From: Nitrospirota bacterium
Lineage (GTDB): Bacteria; Nitrospirota; Thermodesulfovibrionia; UBA6902
NCBI GenBank assembly: GCA_016215115.1
Contig: JACRLN010000051.1
Span: 1-64,000, forward strand
Length of the DNA stretch: 64,000 bases
Reading direction: 5' to 3'
Shown here: positions 54,227-63,975 of the stretch, one piece after another
How positions within the stretch are numbered: the first letter of the stretch is position 1
Layout: the number at the start of each line of letters is the position of its first letter
Notes under the pieces: generated by a model
What the model was told of the DNA's origin: nothing
The model's input: only the letters and a program-made list of their open reading frames with translations
The model's database searches: none
Program-made: the position numbers and the translations under genes

Positions 54227-55153
54227 TTATATCGAAAGCTTCTTAATAAGCTTTCTTACAGATGCGCATGATTCTCTGAATTGGGCTTTTTCTTCCTTGG
54301 TAAGCTTTATCTCAACTACCTTCTCAACGCCCTCTTTTCCGAGTATGACAGGCACGCCTACATAGAGGTCTTTCACCCCGTATTCTCCGTTCAGATATGC
54401 AGCGCACGGCAGCATCCTTTTTTCATCATTAAGTATGGATTTTATCATCTGAAATGTTGCAGCCGCCGGAGCATAATATGCGCTTCCTGACTTGAGCAGG
54501 CTGACTATCTCCGCTCCCCCGCTTCTCGTTCTCTGGATCAATGCATCGATTCTGTTTTTCTTCATGATTTCAGTTACCGGAATTCCCTTAACAGTGGTAA
54601 ACCTCGGAAGCGGCACCATCTGGTCACCGTGTCCGCCAAGTAACATCGCCTCTATATCTTCAGGAGATACATTCAATTCCCATGCAAGGAACGCCCTTAA
54701 CCTTGATGCATCAAGTATTCCCCCCATTCCCATAACGCGCCTGCAGGAAAATTCCGTGGTCTTCCAGGCAAGCTGTGCCATTGCATCCATTGGATTGGTT
54801 ACAACGATAATGATGGCATTGGGGGAAGTCTTTGCAATTGCACCGGATGCATTTTTAATAACATCCGCGTTGGCATGAAGGAGGTCATCCCTTGACATGT
54901 TCGGCTTCCTCGGGAAACCCGCAGTAATGACAACAACATCCGAGTCTTCCGTGTCAGCATAACTGTTTGTTCCTCTGACAGAAACAGCAGAATACCAGAG
55001 CGGACAGGCCTCCGAAATATCAAGCGCCTTGCCCTGAGGAATTCCTTCTGCAATGTCATAAAGCACTACATCGGCAAGCCCTTCTTTTGCGATCAACTGT
55101 GCTGTCGAGGCTCCGACATTTCCAGCGCCTATGATAGTGATTTTCTTTCGCAT
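54227..55153 (-). CDS. mdh: Malate dehydrogenase (LDH-like NAD-dependent)
   Basis: A 308-residue enzyme interconverting malate and oxaloacetate. The NAD-binding GAGNVGAST lies at the N-terminus. VVVITAGFPRKPNMSRDDLL, VVTNPMDAM, the substrate-binding Arg in SRLRAFL and the active-site LGGHGDQMVPL are present. The Arg in GFPRKPNMSR at the specificity loop favours malate over lactate. It is monocistronic, flanked by repeat palindromes. Confidence 0.95.
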   Translation of the reverse strand: MRKKITIIGAGNVGASTAQLIAKEGLADVVLYDIAEGIPQGKALDISEACPLWYSAVSVRGTNSYADTEDSDVVVITAGFPRKPNMSRDDLLHANADVIKNASGAIAKTSPNAIIIVVTNPMDAMAQLAWKTTEFSCRRVMGMGGILDASRLRAFLAWELNVSPEDIEAMLLGGHGDQMVPLPRFTTVKGIPVTEIMKKNRIDALIQRTRSGGAEIVSLLKSGSAYYAPAAATFQMIKSILNDEKRMLPCAAYLNGEYGVKDLYVGVPVILGKEGVEKVVEIKLTKEEKAQFRESCASVRKLIKKLSI

Positions 55154-55184
55154 TGCTTTCCTCGTAAAAAGCCAACCTTCAAAA

Positions 55185-55212
55185 GTAGGGGCAATTCATG
55201 AATTGCCCCTAC
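55185..55212. repeat. 28-bp GTAGGGGCAATTC palindrome
   Basis: A perfect palindrome of the GTAGGGGC family upstream of mdh, with arms GTAGGGGCAATTCA and TGAATTGCCCCTAC. Confidence 0.85.
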
Positions 55213-55351
55213 GATTAATTAACGGATAAACATTATAGCCAGGATATATTAACATTAACAAGGTGTTAACAGTATAATAAAGACAATAAATGTATTTCTT
55301 GTGACAACATAAAATTCCTGTTATTATGTAACCTTACAAAAGGAGATACAC

Positions 55352-55525
55352 ATGACCATTAAAAAAGAACTGCTCGATATCCTGGCATGTCCTCAGTGCA
55401 AAGAGGATCTGAGATTGAACGCATCTGAAGACGGCCTGATTTGCGACAGGTGCAAACTACTCTATCATATTAAAGACGATATACCTGTTATGCTTATTGA
55501 TGAGGCTGAAAAGATAGGAAGCTGA
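55352..55525 (+). CDS. Trm112-family zinc-ribbon protein
   Basis: A complete 57-residue protein: KELLDILACPQCKEDLRL, then LICDRCKLLYHIKDDIPVML. The CPxC and CxxC pairs are typical of Trm112/UPF0434 proteins, which activate methyltransferases or act as small zinc proteins. AAGGAG lies 8 bp before the ATG. A CATTCCCG-family repeat follows. Confidence 0.9.
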   Translation: MTIKKELLDILACPQCKEDLRLNASEDGLICDRCKLLYHIKDDIPVMLIDEAEKIGS

Positions 55526-55557
55526 CTACTAAGTAGTTCATAAGTAAGAATACATAA

Positions 55558-55631
55558 GCGTCATTCCCGCAGTCTTTTGAGCGGGAATCCAGAAAGGCAC
55601 TGGATGCCCGCTTACTACCTGCGGGCATGAC
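55558..55631. repeat. CATTCCCG-family dispersed repeat
   Basis: GTCATTCCCGC...GCGGGAATCC and ATGCCCGC...GCGGGCATGAC arms lie between the Trm112-like gene and purB. Confidence 0.75.
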
Positions 55632-55658
55632 AAACGTGTCTTCATACTAATGAACTGA

Positions 55659-56954
55659 TTAGTATTTAAAAACTCTTCTGAAAATATAATTCACGTTCTT
55701 TGTGTAATAAGACAAGTTAAAAAGCTTTGTTATTTCATTTGAAGACAGATATTGTTTTATCTCTTTATCGTTTTTTAGAATTTCTTTAAATTCTCTTTTA
55801 CTGCTCCAGCTCTCCATAGCGCTTCTCTGAACATGTTGATAGGCATTTTCACGGCTCATACCTTTTTCAATCAGGGCAAGCATGACCCGCTGGGAATTAT
55901 AAAGTCCGAAACTTTTATTGATGTTCTCAAGCATTCTATCGGGATAAACATTTAGACCCCTGAGAATCTTTGTAAGGCGTGCAAGCATGTAGTCAATAAG
56001 TATGGTGCTGTCAGGGATAACGATCCGTTCAACTGAGGAATGACTTATATCTCTCTCATGCCATAATGCAATGTTTTCCATCGAAGCCAATGCATTTGAA
56101 CGCACAATGCGGGCCAGCCCGCTGAGATTTTCAGAGCCGATGGGATTTCTTTTATGCGGCATTGCAGATGAGCCTTTCTGTCCTTTCTCAAACGGCTCCT
56201 CTGCCTCAAGCACCTCAGTCCGCTGGAGATGCCTGATTTCAACGGCAATCTTTTCGATAGTGGCTGCTATAAGTGCAAGTGCATTCATGTATTCTGCGTG
56301 CCTGTCTCTCTGAATGATCTGAGTGGAAACCGGCGCAGGGTTTAACCCGAGTTTTTTACATACATAGGTCTCAATAAATGGGGGTATGTTGGAGAATGTT
56401 CCAACCGGACCGGACAGCTTTCCATAACTGATTGTTTCCTTTGAGCATTGTACACGGAAAAGATTCCTCTTCATCTCTTCATACCACAATGCAAACAACA
56501 GTCCGAATGTTGAAGGCTCAGCATGGATGCCGTGGCTCCTTCCCATACGCAAAGTGGTTTTATATCTAAAAGCATTTGTCTTTAGAACGCACATGAGTTC
56601 TTTGATATCGTCGATAATAATATCCGAAGCCTCTCTCATCTGGATTGCCAGAGCAGTATCGAGGATATCAGAAGATGTAAGCCCCTTATGGATGAAGCGG
56701 GAGTCAGGACCGACATATTCGGCAACAGAAGTTAAAAATGCAATAACATCATGTTTAACCGTTTGTTCAATCTTGTCAATCCGTTTGATGTTAAACTTTG
56801 CCTTTTTTCTGATTACCTGAAGGCTTTTCTTCGGAATCTCTCCAAGTTGTGCCCACGCCTCGCATGCGGCAATCTCAACATCAAGCCATTTCCGGAATTT
56901 GTTTTCCGGTTCCCATATTTTCGTCATTTCAGGTCTTGTATAACGCGGTATCAT
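55659..56954 (-). CDS. purB: Adenylosuccinate lyase (PurB)
   Basis: PurB acts twice in purine synthesis, cleaving SAICAR and adenylosuccinate to release fumarate. About 431 residues. The family signature GSSAMPHKRNPIGSENLSGLAR contains the catalytic flexible loop, and GRSHGIHAEPSTFG and TSSDILDTALA supply other active-site residues. The ATG at 56954 has GAGGAG upstream; an ATG at 56978 is less likely. The gap 56955-57251 is AT-rich with no gene or clear operator. Confidence 0.95.
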   Translation of the reverse strand: MIPRYTRPEMTKIWEPENKFRKWLDVEIAACEAWAQLGEIPKKSLQVIRKKAKFNIKRIDKIEQTVKHDVIAFLTSVAEYVGPDSRFIHKGLTSSDILDTALAIQMREASDIIIDDIKELMCVLKTNAFRYKTTLRMGRSHGIHAEPSTFGLLFALWYEEMKRNLFRVQCSKETISYGKLSGPVGTFSNIPPFIETYVCKKLGLNPAPVSTQIIQRDRHAEYMNALALIAATIEKIAVEIRHLQRTEVLEAEEPFEKGQKGSSAMPHKRNPIGSENLSGLARIVRSNALASMENIALWHERDISHSSVERIVIPDSTILIDYMLARLTKILRGLNVYPDRMLENINKSFGLYNSQRVMLALIEKGMSRENAYQHVQRSAMESWSSKREFKEILKNDKEIKQYLSSNEITKLFNLSYYTKNVNYIFRRVFKY

Positions 56955-57251
56955 GGTTTCTCCTCTAGGATAGATCAAAAATAAAATATCAAAATGTAAA
57001 ATTAATGAGTTTTTATTTTAATTTGGTAAATTTTCTCCACAATTTTGGTTTTTGAATTTTAATTTTCTTCTGTGTAATTACTATATCATAAGACACCCTT
57101 TTGATTTCTACAGAATTTTATATAAAACAGCAAAATGTTGCAAAGATAACAACAACAGACAAACAGAAAACAGTCTGACATCTGTCTTCTAAAAAATATA
57201 TCCTAAAGCCTGAAATTCTGGTATTATTATATTAACTTTAAAGGATCTACT

Positions 57252-58835
57252 ATGAAAATCGTTTTGACAGGTTTTATGGGGACAGGGAAAACCTCTGTTG
57301 GCAAGGAACTCAGCAGGAAGCTCGGATATAAGTTTATTGACACAGACGTTTTGATTGAGGAAAGGGAAGGCACTCCCATTTCCCGCATATTCAAGAAAAA
57401 GGGCGAGGATTATTTCCGCAATATTGAGCAGGCCGTAGTTAAAGAAGTATCAAAAATAAGCAACGTTGTGATTGCGACAGGCGGCGGTGTTATTAAGAAC
57501 AGAAATAATGTGGAAAATCTCGGCAGGAGAGGAATTGTCATCTGGCTTAAAGCAGACCCTAAAATTATTCTTAAGAGAGTTATGCTTGAAGGCGGGAAAA
57601 GACCTTTACTCGAAGTCGAAGAGCCGCTGGAGGAGATCAATAAGCTGCTAACGGAAAGAGTGCCTCTTTACATGCAGGCTGATGCATCCGTTGACACCAA
57701 TTATATCACCCCTGAAGAGACAGCAGAGGAAATCATGGAAATGCTTGCGCTTGATGCGCAGATCGTGACTGTTGACCTGAAGGAGAGAAGTTACAGTATT
57801 GTTATTGGAAGTAAAATTCTTCAGAAACTCGGCCTCCGATTGAAAGAATTCAGGCCTTCCAAAGTTGCGGTTGTCAGCAACAAGACGGTCTTCCCTATTT
57901 ACAAAGATACACTTCTTAAAGCGCTGAATGATTTTGATATAACACCTGAGGTCATTCTCATCCCCGACGGAGAAGAATATAAAGATTTTACCTGGACATA
58001 TCATTTACATGGAGAACTTCTCAAGGCAAGGTTTGACAGAAACTCCATGCTTATCGCCTTTGGCGGGGGCGTTGTCGGCGATATAACCGGTTTTGTAGCG
58101 TCAACATATATGAGAGGAATCAGATATGTACAGGTTCCAACAACCCTGCTTGCGCAGGTTGACAGTTCTGTAGGCGGCAAGACAGGGGTGAATCATCCTC
58201 TCGGTAAAAACATGATAGGCACTTTTTATCAGCCTTCGCTTGTCATGATCGATATTGATACAATAAGAACACTGCCAAAAGGAGAGTTATCCGCCGGCAT
58301 GGCTGAGATAATTAAATACGGAGTGATTGCCGACAAGGAACTCTTTAATTACCTTGAAAACAACAGAGAGAATATTCTTTCCCTCGGAGACAGCCTTATT
58401 CATGTAATCAGGCGTTCATGCGAGATTAAGGCAGGGATTGTATCAAAAGACGAAAAAGAAACCGGATTACGCGCTATATTAAACTTCGGGCATACAATCG
58501 GTCACGCCATAGAAACAGCAACGGACTATAAGAGATTTCTGCATGGAGAGGCTGTTGCAATCGGTATGTGCGCTGCTGCGGACCTTGCGGTCCGGATGAA
58601 TATCTTCAGAAAAAAAGAAGCGGAGCGTATAAAACGCCTCGTAGAACTGTATAAACTCCCGGCTATAATACCTGACAATATTAATTCCTCAGAGATTATC
58701 AATGCCATGGAAATTGATAAAAAGGTCATGGCAGGTCAAATAAGATTTATCCTTCCGGAAGCTATCGGCAAAGTCAGGATAGAGGAAAATGTTGACAGGG
58801 AGACGATTGCCCGCGTCTTACAGGCTAATGCCTGA
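57252..58835 (+). CDS. aroKB: Bifunctional shikimate kinase / 3-dehydroquinate synthase
   Basis: A 527-residue fusion of two shikimate-pathway enzymes. Residues about 1-165 are shikimate kinase (Walker A GFMGTGKTSVG, IDTDVLIEE, ATGGGVI). Residues about 175-527 are 3-dehydroquinate synthase (FGGGVVGDITGFVASTYMRG, VGGKTGVNHPLGKNMIG, NFGHTIGHAIE, HGEAVAIGM). The two catalyse steps five and two of the pathway. AAAGGAT precedes the ATG. Such fusions are known in some thermophilic and deep-branching bacteria. Confidence 0.94.
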   Translation: MKIVLTGFMGTGKTSVGKELSRKLGYKFIDTDVLIEEREGTPISRIFKKKGEDYFRNIEQAVVKEVSKISNVVIATGGGVIKNRNNVENLGRRGIVIWLKADPKIILKRVMLEGGKRPLLEVEEPLEEINKLLTERVPLYMQADASVDTNYITPEETAEEIMEMLALDAQIVTVDLKERSYSIVIGSKILQKLGLRLKEFRPSKVAVVSNKTVFPIYKDTLLKALNDFDITPEVILIPDGEEYKDFTWTYHLHGELLKARFDRNSMLIAFGGGVVGDITGFVASTYMRGIRYVQVPTTLLAQVDSSVGGKTGVNHPLGKNMIGTFYQPSLVMIDIDTIRTLPKGELSAGMAEIIKYGVIADKELFNYLENNRENILSLGDSLIHVIRRSCEIKAGIVSKDEKETGLRAILNFGHTIGHAIETATDYKRFLHGEAVAIGMCAAADLAVRMNIFRKKEAERIKRLVELYKLPAIIPDNINSSEIINAMEIDKKVMAGQIRFILPEAIGKVRIEENVDRETIARVLQANA

Positions 58836-58867
58836 AGTTTTGATAATGCCCCTTAGTAATTCAGGTC

Positions 58868-59290
58868 TTATTTCCTGAATGTTGAATGACATTGTTTGCA
58901 GCTTTCTTCTACTTTTGTTGAGAGGTTGTTTGCAGCGTCAGCATCTTTTCTTTTTATTTCGTCCTTTAATTTCAGTATGTTTTCTCTAAAGACATTGCAT
59001 TGTTTGGCAAACTGTTCCTGTTTATCCGCATTTTTATGTAATCTGAAGCTGTCAATGTCGGCGGCCGCTTCAATGATAGTTTCAACTGCGAGGTCCGCAT
59101 CCTTAAAATTATTATCTTTAAGGGCATTTTTACATGCTTGCCATTGTTTGACGATTGTCGTCATTGTCTCGTGCTGTTTTTTCATCTCAGGACTCATTGT
59201 GTGACCGACATGTTTATGATCTGAAGTCCCTGCAAAAACAGCGCCGCTGCCGATCAAAAAAAGGGACATGATAATGCTAAGCGTTTTCAT
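58868..59290 (-). CDS. Cytochrome c-prime-like monoheme protein
   Basis: A 140-residue exported helical protein. The heme motif CKQCH (C131, C134, H135) is at the C-terminus, as in class II cytochromes c and four-helix-bundle c-prime proteins. A His-rich region (DHKHVGHTM) follows the signal peptide. It overlaps the 3' end of the CusA-like gene by 14 bp and is probably co-transcribed with it. The His-rich N-terminus and the context suggest metal or redox stress. Confidence 0.82.
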   Translation of the reverse strand: MKTLSIIMSLFLIGSGAVFAGTSDHKHVGHTMSPEMKKQHETMTTIVKQWQACKNALKDNNFKDADLAVETIIEAAADIDSFRLHKNADKQEQFAKQCNVFRENILKLKDEIKRKDADAANNLSTKVEESCKQCHSTFRK

Positions 59291-62200
59291 TTTTTTTAAA
59301 CCTCCTTCCTTTCCACAGCAAATAAATCGCAGGATAGATGATCAATTCAAGAATTGCCGAGGTAACCACGCCCCCGACCATTGGAGTGGCGATACGTTTC
59401 ATTACGTCGGAGCCAGCGCCATGACTGAACATTATTGGAATCAGTCCGGCGAGGATTACGCTGACGGTCATAATTTTTGGACGGATCCTTTTTACAGCGC
59501 CATGCATGATGGCCTCTTTGAGGTCGGCAAGATTTCTCATCTTCCCCTCTTTTTTCCATTGCTCATATGCGAGCTCAAGATAAAGGAGCATCACAACGCC
59601 GGTTTCCGCATCAAGTCCTGCAAGCGCTATCAGCCCGACTACAACAGCGATGCTCAGGTTGTAATTAAGGAAATATAAAAGCCAGAATGCGCCGACAAGA
59701 GAGAACGGTACCGCAAGGAAGACGATAATTGTTTTTGTGACGGATTTTGTATTCAGATAAAGCAGGACGAAGATGATAAGCACAGTCAGCGGAATAACGA
59801 GTTTGAGCCTTTCACGTGTTTTGACAAGGTATTCGTATTCTCCGCTCCATTCAAGGCGGTAGCCGTCAGGTATTTTTAAAGATGCAACCCTTTTTTTTGC
59901 ATCATCCACATATCCGCCGACATCCCGGCCCGTAAAATCAATAAACACATAAGCTGCAAGAAGGCCTTCTTCGCTCTTGATGCCCGTGGGACCTCTGACA
60001 ATTTTTATATCGGCAAGCTGGCCGAGGGGAACCTGCAGAGTATTCATAGAAGCTGATTGCAGATTGCCCATTGCTGACTGCTGATCGCTGATTGCTGACC
60101 GCTGACTGTTATCCATTACAGGCACAAGTACCCTTTTGAGTTTCTCAATGTCGTTCCTTAATTCCCGTGCATATCTGACGTTCACCGGGTAGCGTTCTCT
60201 TCCTTCGATAGTTGTAGTGAGGTTCATTCCGCCTACAGCGGATTCTATAATTTGCTGTACATCATCAACCGTCAGACCGTATCTTGCAGCCTCCTCACGT
60301 TTGATGTTGAAGTCGAGGAAGTAACCTGTGGTCACTCTCTCCGCATACACGCTCCGCGTGCCGGGGATGTCTTTTAAATGATGCTCTATAGCAAGCCCGA
60401 TTCTCTCAATTTCGTTAATGTCGGGACCCATAACTTTGATGCCTACAGGAGTCCTTATGCCGGTGGCAAGCATGTCGATACGGGCCTTTATCGGCATCGT
60501 AAATGAGTTTGCAACCCCGGGGATTGACAGCACGTCATTCAGTTCGTTTTTCAATCTCTCCACTGTCATGCCTTCGCGCCATTCCGATTTCGGGAGATCT
60601 TTCTTGAGCCCGATTTTATAGAGAAGCTTATCGAACCAGGATGGACGAGTATCCGGCTTCAGATTGATGATCGTCTCAAACATCTCAAGGGGCGCGGGGT
60701 CAGTGGCGGTCTCCGCCCTGCCTGCCTTTCCGAATACCTGCGCAACTTCAGGAACCTGTTTAATAAGCTTGTCCTGTAACTGAAGAAGGTTTGACACCTC
60801 CGAGATTGACGCCGCGGGGACAGTGACAGGCATGTAGAAGAGCGTTCCTTCATAAAGAGGCGGCATGAATTCGCTGCCGATTTTTATAAACGGGTATGCA
60901 GTCAGCGCCATTATGATTACTGCAAGAACGATGACCGTCTTTTTGAATCTGAGCGCAAGCCTTGCGAAAGGCTCATACAGCCTGTGAAGAATTATGCTTA
61001 CGGGATGTTTATCTTCAGGATAAATCGTAAACATGTATTTAAGTATGGGCAGCCTGCTCAAGACAGGGATTTTGCCGTGTATGAAAAACGTCATAAGCAC
61101 GGGAGTAATAGTCACTGCAAGGAATGACGCAAAAAGCATGGAAAAGGTCTTTGTGTACGCAAGCGGTTTAAATAATCTTCCCGCCTGCGCCTGAAGGGTG
61201 AATACGGGAAGGAATCCGACAGTAATGACGAGCAATGAAAAGAACAGTGAGGGGCCAACTTCTTTTGCGGCCTCGATGATTATATCTGTCCTGCTGACCG
61301 CTGAATGCTGACCGCTGACCGCTTCTTCTAATTTTTTATGCGCGTTCTCCACCATGATGATTGAGGCGTCGACCATTGCTCCGATGGCGATGGCTATTCC
61401 GCTTAAGCTCATGATGTTTGAGGTCACATTGAGATAGTACATGCACACAAAGGAGATAATGATTGCTATGGGTAATGTGAGGATTACAACCAGTGCGCTC
61501 GGCAGGTGAAAGAGAAATACTATGCAGACAGCGCTGACGGCGATTGAGAGTTTGATGATCTCTTCTTTAAGTGTATCGATGGAGCGGTGTATTAAATCTG
61601 TTCGGTCATACGTGGTGACGATCTTCATACCTTTGGGAAGGCTCGGCGCGATGTCGGTCTTTATCCTCTCCTTCACCCTTTCAAGGACGTTTAAGACGTT
61701 CTCACCGAATCTCACAACTACAATTCCGCCTGCCACTTCGCCCTTGCCGTCAATATCTGCAAGTCCCCTTCTTATCTCCGGGCCCAGTTGCACGTTCGCA
61801 ACATCTTTCAGAAATACAGGCGTCCCTGCGCCGTTGGTTCCGACCGCGATATTTTCAAGGTCTTTCAGATTTTTGATATATCCCCTGCCGCGCACCATGT
61901 ATTCGATGCCTGAAAATTCCAGCACCCTGCCTTCCACGTCCTTATTGCTCTTTTTTACGGCCTCCATAACTTTCATAAGCGGAAGGTTGTATGCAAGAAG
62001 ACGGTTGGGGTCGATGGTTATCTGGTATTGCTTTACAAAGCCCCCGATGCTTGCGACCTGAGAAACGCCGGGAACGCTTTCAATGGCGAGCTTGACATTA
62101 TAGTCCTGAATGGAGCGAAGCTCCGCAAGATTGTACTGACCGGTTTCGTCAACTATTGCATAGGAAAAGCCCCAGCCGAGACTCGTTGCGTCAGGCCCGA

Positions 62201-62585
62201 GCACGGGATTAACGTCAGCGGGGATCTTCGCTTTTACCGCCTGAAGATATTCAAGCACCCTGCTACGCGCCCAGTAGATGTCCGTTCCTTCTTCAAAGAT
62301 GACGTAGATGAAGGAGCTTCCAAGGAATGAAAAACCGCGCACGACCTGCACCTTCGGAGCCGCAAGTAATGTGGAGGAAATCGGATAGGTTATCTGGTCT
62401 TCAACAAGGTCCGGGCTTCTCCCCGCCCATTCCGTGAAAATGATAACCTGTGTGTCGCTCAAATCCGGGATGGCATCGAGAGGCGTATTCTTAAGCGCCC
62501 AGTATCCCCATGCTGAAAGAAAAAATACGAGCAGGAAGATGATGAATTTATTCCTTGCGCTGTATTCGATTATTTTGGAAATCAT
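59277..62585 (-). CDS. Heavy-metal RND efflux pump (CusA/CzcA type)
   Basis: A 1102-residue inner-membrane transporter of the HME-RND family. Helix 4 has AIGAMVDASIIMVENAHKKLE and later segments have GLIALAGLDAETGVVMLLYL. AGRAETATDPAPLEMFETII and KARIDMLATGIRTPVGIKV carry Met residues at positions equivalent to the Cu/Ag path of E. coli CusA as I recall it. Two repeat-derived insertions (QQSAMG-like and SGQHSAVS) lie in loops. It partners the adaptor encoded upstream. Cu(I)/Ag(I) is likely. Confidence 0.92.
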   Translation of the reverse strand: MISKIIEYSARNKFIIFLLVFFLSAWGYWALKNTPLDAIPDLSDTQVIIFTEWAGRSPDLVEDQITYPISSTLLAAPKVQVVRGFSFLGSSFIYVIFEEGTDIYWARSRVLEYLQAVKAKIPADVNPVLGPDATSLGWGFSYAIVDETGQYNLAELRSIQDYNVKLAIESVPGVSQVASIGGFVKQYQITIDPNRLLAYNLPLMKVMEAVKKSNKDVEGRVLEFSGIEYMVRGRGYIKNLKDLENIAVGTNGAGTPVFLKDVANVQLGPEIRRGLADIDGKGEVAGGIVVVRFGENVLNVLERVKERIKTDIAPSLPKGMKIVTTYDRTDLIHRSIDTLKEEIIKLSIAVSAVCIVFLFHLPSALVVILTLPIAIIISFVCMYYLNVTSNIMSLSGIAIAIGAMVDASIIMVENAHKKLEEAVSGQHSAVSRTDIIIEAAKEVGPSLFFSLLVITVGFLPVFTLQAQAGRLFKPLAYTKTFSMLFASFLAVTITPVLMTFFIHGKIPVLSRLPILKYMFTIYPEDKHPVSIILHRLYEPFARLALRFKKTVIVLAVIIMALTAYPFIKIGSEFMPPLYEGTLFYMPVTVPAASISEVSNLLQLQDKLIKQVPEVAQVFGKAGRAETATDPAPLEMFETIINLKPDTRPSWFDKLLYKIGLKKDLPKSEWREGMTVERLKNELNDVLSIPGVANSFTMPIKARIDMLATGIRTPVGIKVMGPDINEIERIGLAIEHHLKDIPGTRSVYAERVTTGYFLDFNIKREEAARYGLTVDDVQQIIESAVGGMNLTTTIEGRERYPVNVRYARELRNDIEKLKRVLVPVMDNSQRSAISDQQSAMGNLQSASMNTLQVPLGQLADIKIVRGPTGIKSEEGLLAAYVFIDFTGRDVGGYVDDAKKRVASLKIPDGYRLEWSGEYEYLVKTRERLKLVIPLTVLIIFVLLYLNTKSVTKTIIVFLAVPFSLVGAFWLLYFLNYNLSIAVVVGLIALAGLDAETGVVMLLYLELAYEQWKKEGKMRNLADLKEAIMHGAVKRIRPKIMTVSVILAGLIPIMFSHGAGSDVMKRIATPMVGGVVTSAILELIIYPAIYLLWKGRRFKKNENA
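60051..60108. repeat. GCTGATTGCTGACC minisatellite-like insertion in cusA
   Basis: Imperfect tandem units of about 14-21 bp translate as SAISDQQSAMGNLQSA. Related units lie at 61291 and 63455. Confidence 0.8.
61291..61321. repeat. Short GCTGACC repeat insertion in cusA
   Basis: The translated segment is AVSGQHSAVS in a loop before the helix that begins TDIIIEAAKEVG. Confidence 0.75.
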
Positions 62586-62635
62586 AGTGCAATTACTAAT
62601 GCTGTCATTTGTAATGCCTCATAAACCTTTATTCA

Positions 62636-62741
62636 TCATGCCCGAAGCCTGCCCTCGAAATTCGTAATCGGGGGTTCTTTATCGGGCATCCAGTTCCTCT
62701 AATTGCCTGGATTCCCGCTTACTGACTGCGGGAATGACAAT
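62636..62741. repeat. Composite CATGCCCGA / CATTCCCG dispersed repeat
   Basis: The gap between cusB-like and cusA-like genes holds a composite almost identical to that at 18324-18431, including the unusual AAGCCTGCCCTCGAA segment. Confidence 0.8.
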
Positions 62742-62753
62742 AATCCCCAACCC

Positions 62754-63929
62754 CTAATCCCTTCTTATTGGCTTCACTCCCTTCAACTGGGCTTCCGAGT
62801 CAATAAGGAACGTGCCGGAGGCGGCCACTTTTTCGCCTGCTTCCACGCCGTGCAGAATCTCTGTCATTCCATCAGCCTTCAGACCGAGATGCACTTCTCG
62901 AGGCTCAAAATATCCTTCACCTTTGTCTACATAAATTAACTGCTGTATTCCGGTATCAATCACCGCATCATCGGGAATCACAAGTCTCCTGCCCATGTCG
63001 ATTTTAATCTCAACGTTTGTAAACATCTGAGGCTTTAACTGCGCAGAAGGATTTGTGATGATGAACCTGACCTTTGCCGTCCTTGTATCGGCTGAGAGAG
63101 CCGGATATATATAATCGATGGAAGATGAAAATTTCTTATCGGGGAAATAGCTGAGGGTAATATCCGCTGTCTGCCCGACCTTGATGAATGGTATTTCGTA
63201 TTCGTAAATATCGGATATGACCCAGACAGTTGACAGGTCTGCTATGTCGAAGAGTTTTTCTCCCGGCATAAAACGCATACCGAGCAAAGCCATTTTCTGA
63301 ACAACGTATCCGTTTACGGGACTGTAGATCGTCAATGTCCTGATCGGCTTTCCTGATTCCTCAATCGCCTTTATCTGCTCATCCGTGATGTCCCACAATT
63401 TCAGTCTCTGTCTTGCTGCGTCAACGATTCGCTCAGCGTCTTTAGAAAGCATTGAGCTGACTGCTGATTGCTGACCGCTGACCGCTGATTGGTTCCATTT
63501 CAATACATTCAATAGCTCCTGCTGTGTTGCCACAAGTTCAGGGCTGTATATCTCTGCAAGAGGCTCTCCTTTTTTCACATACTTCCCGGTGTAATCAACA
63601 TATAGCTTTTCAATCCAGCCTTCAAATTTGGTATTAACTGTAGCAAGCCGTCTTTCATCATATTCAATGCGTCCCACTGTCCTTATTATTTTCTGCATGG
63701 GCCTTACTGCAGCTTCAACTACTTTAACGCCGATCAATTGCTGTTTTTCAGGCTCGATCTCGATGGTATTTTTTTCTTCGTCCGCTTCTTCTTTTTGCGC
63801 TGCCTCCTGAGTCTGTGGTTTAGCGGTTTCTCCGGCAGGCGCTCCGTGCTGGTGGACTTGAGAGAATGAAGGCGTGTTGAAGAAAGATAATAAGAAAATT
63901 ATTAATCCTGAAATCATTATATGTTTCAT
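62754..63929 (-). CDS. CusB-like RND periplasmic adaptor
   Basis: About 391 residues with a signal peptide and a His/Met/Glu-rich linker (SQVHQHGAP). The adaptor body has VGRIEYDERRLATVNTKFEGWIEKLYVDYTGKYVKKGEPLAEIYSPEL, typical of CusB. The ATG at 63929 has GAGGAG upstream; an upstream ATG at 63986 would add repeat-derived residues. A repeat-derived segment (NQSAVSGQQSAVSS) is inserted in the helical hairpin. It feeds metal to the CusA-like pump. Confidence 0.9.
   Translation of the reverse strand: MKHIMISGLIIFLLSFFNTPSFSQVHQHGAPAGETAKPQTQEAAQKEEADEEKNTIEIEPEKQQLIGVKVVEAAVRPMQKIIRTVGRIEYDERRLATVNTKFEGWIEKLYVDYTGKYVKKGEPLAEIYSPELVATQQELLNVLKWNQSAVSGQQSAVSSMLSKDAERIVDAARQRLKLWDITDEQIKAIEESGKPIRTLTIYSPVNGYVVQKMALLGMRFMPGEKLFDIADLSTVWVISDIYEYEIPFIKVGQTADITLSYFPDKKFSSSIDYIYPALSADTRTAKVRFIITNPSAQLKPQMFTNVEIKIDMGRRLVIPDDAVIDTGIQQLIYVDKGEGYFEPREVHLGLKADGMTEILHGVEAGEKVAASGTFLIDSEAQLKGVKPIRRD
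63455..63491. repeat. GCTGATTGCTGACC repeat insertion in cusB
   Basis: The element encodes the SAVSGQQSAVSS segment in the predicted helical hairpin. It is the same family as the insertions in the pump gene. Confidence 0.8.
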
Positions 63930-63975
63930 TTTAACCAACTCCTCACTCGCAGGCTTCAGCCTGCGGTTGTCTTTT

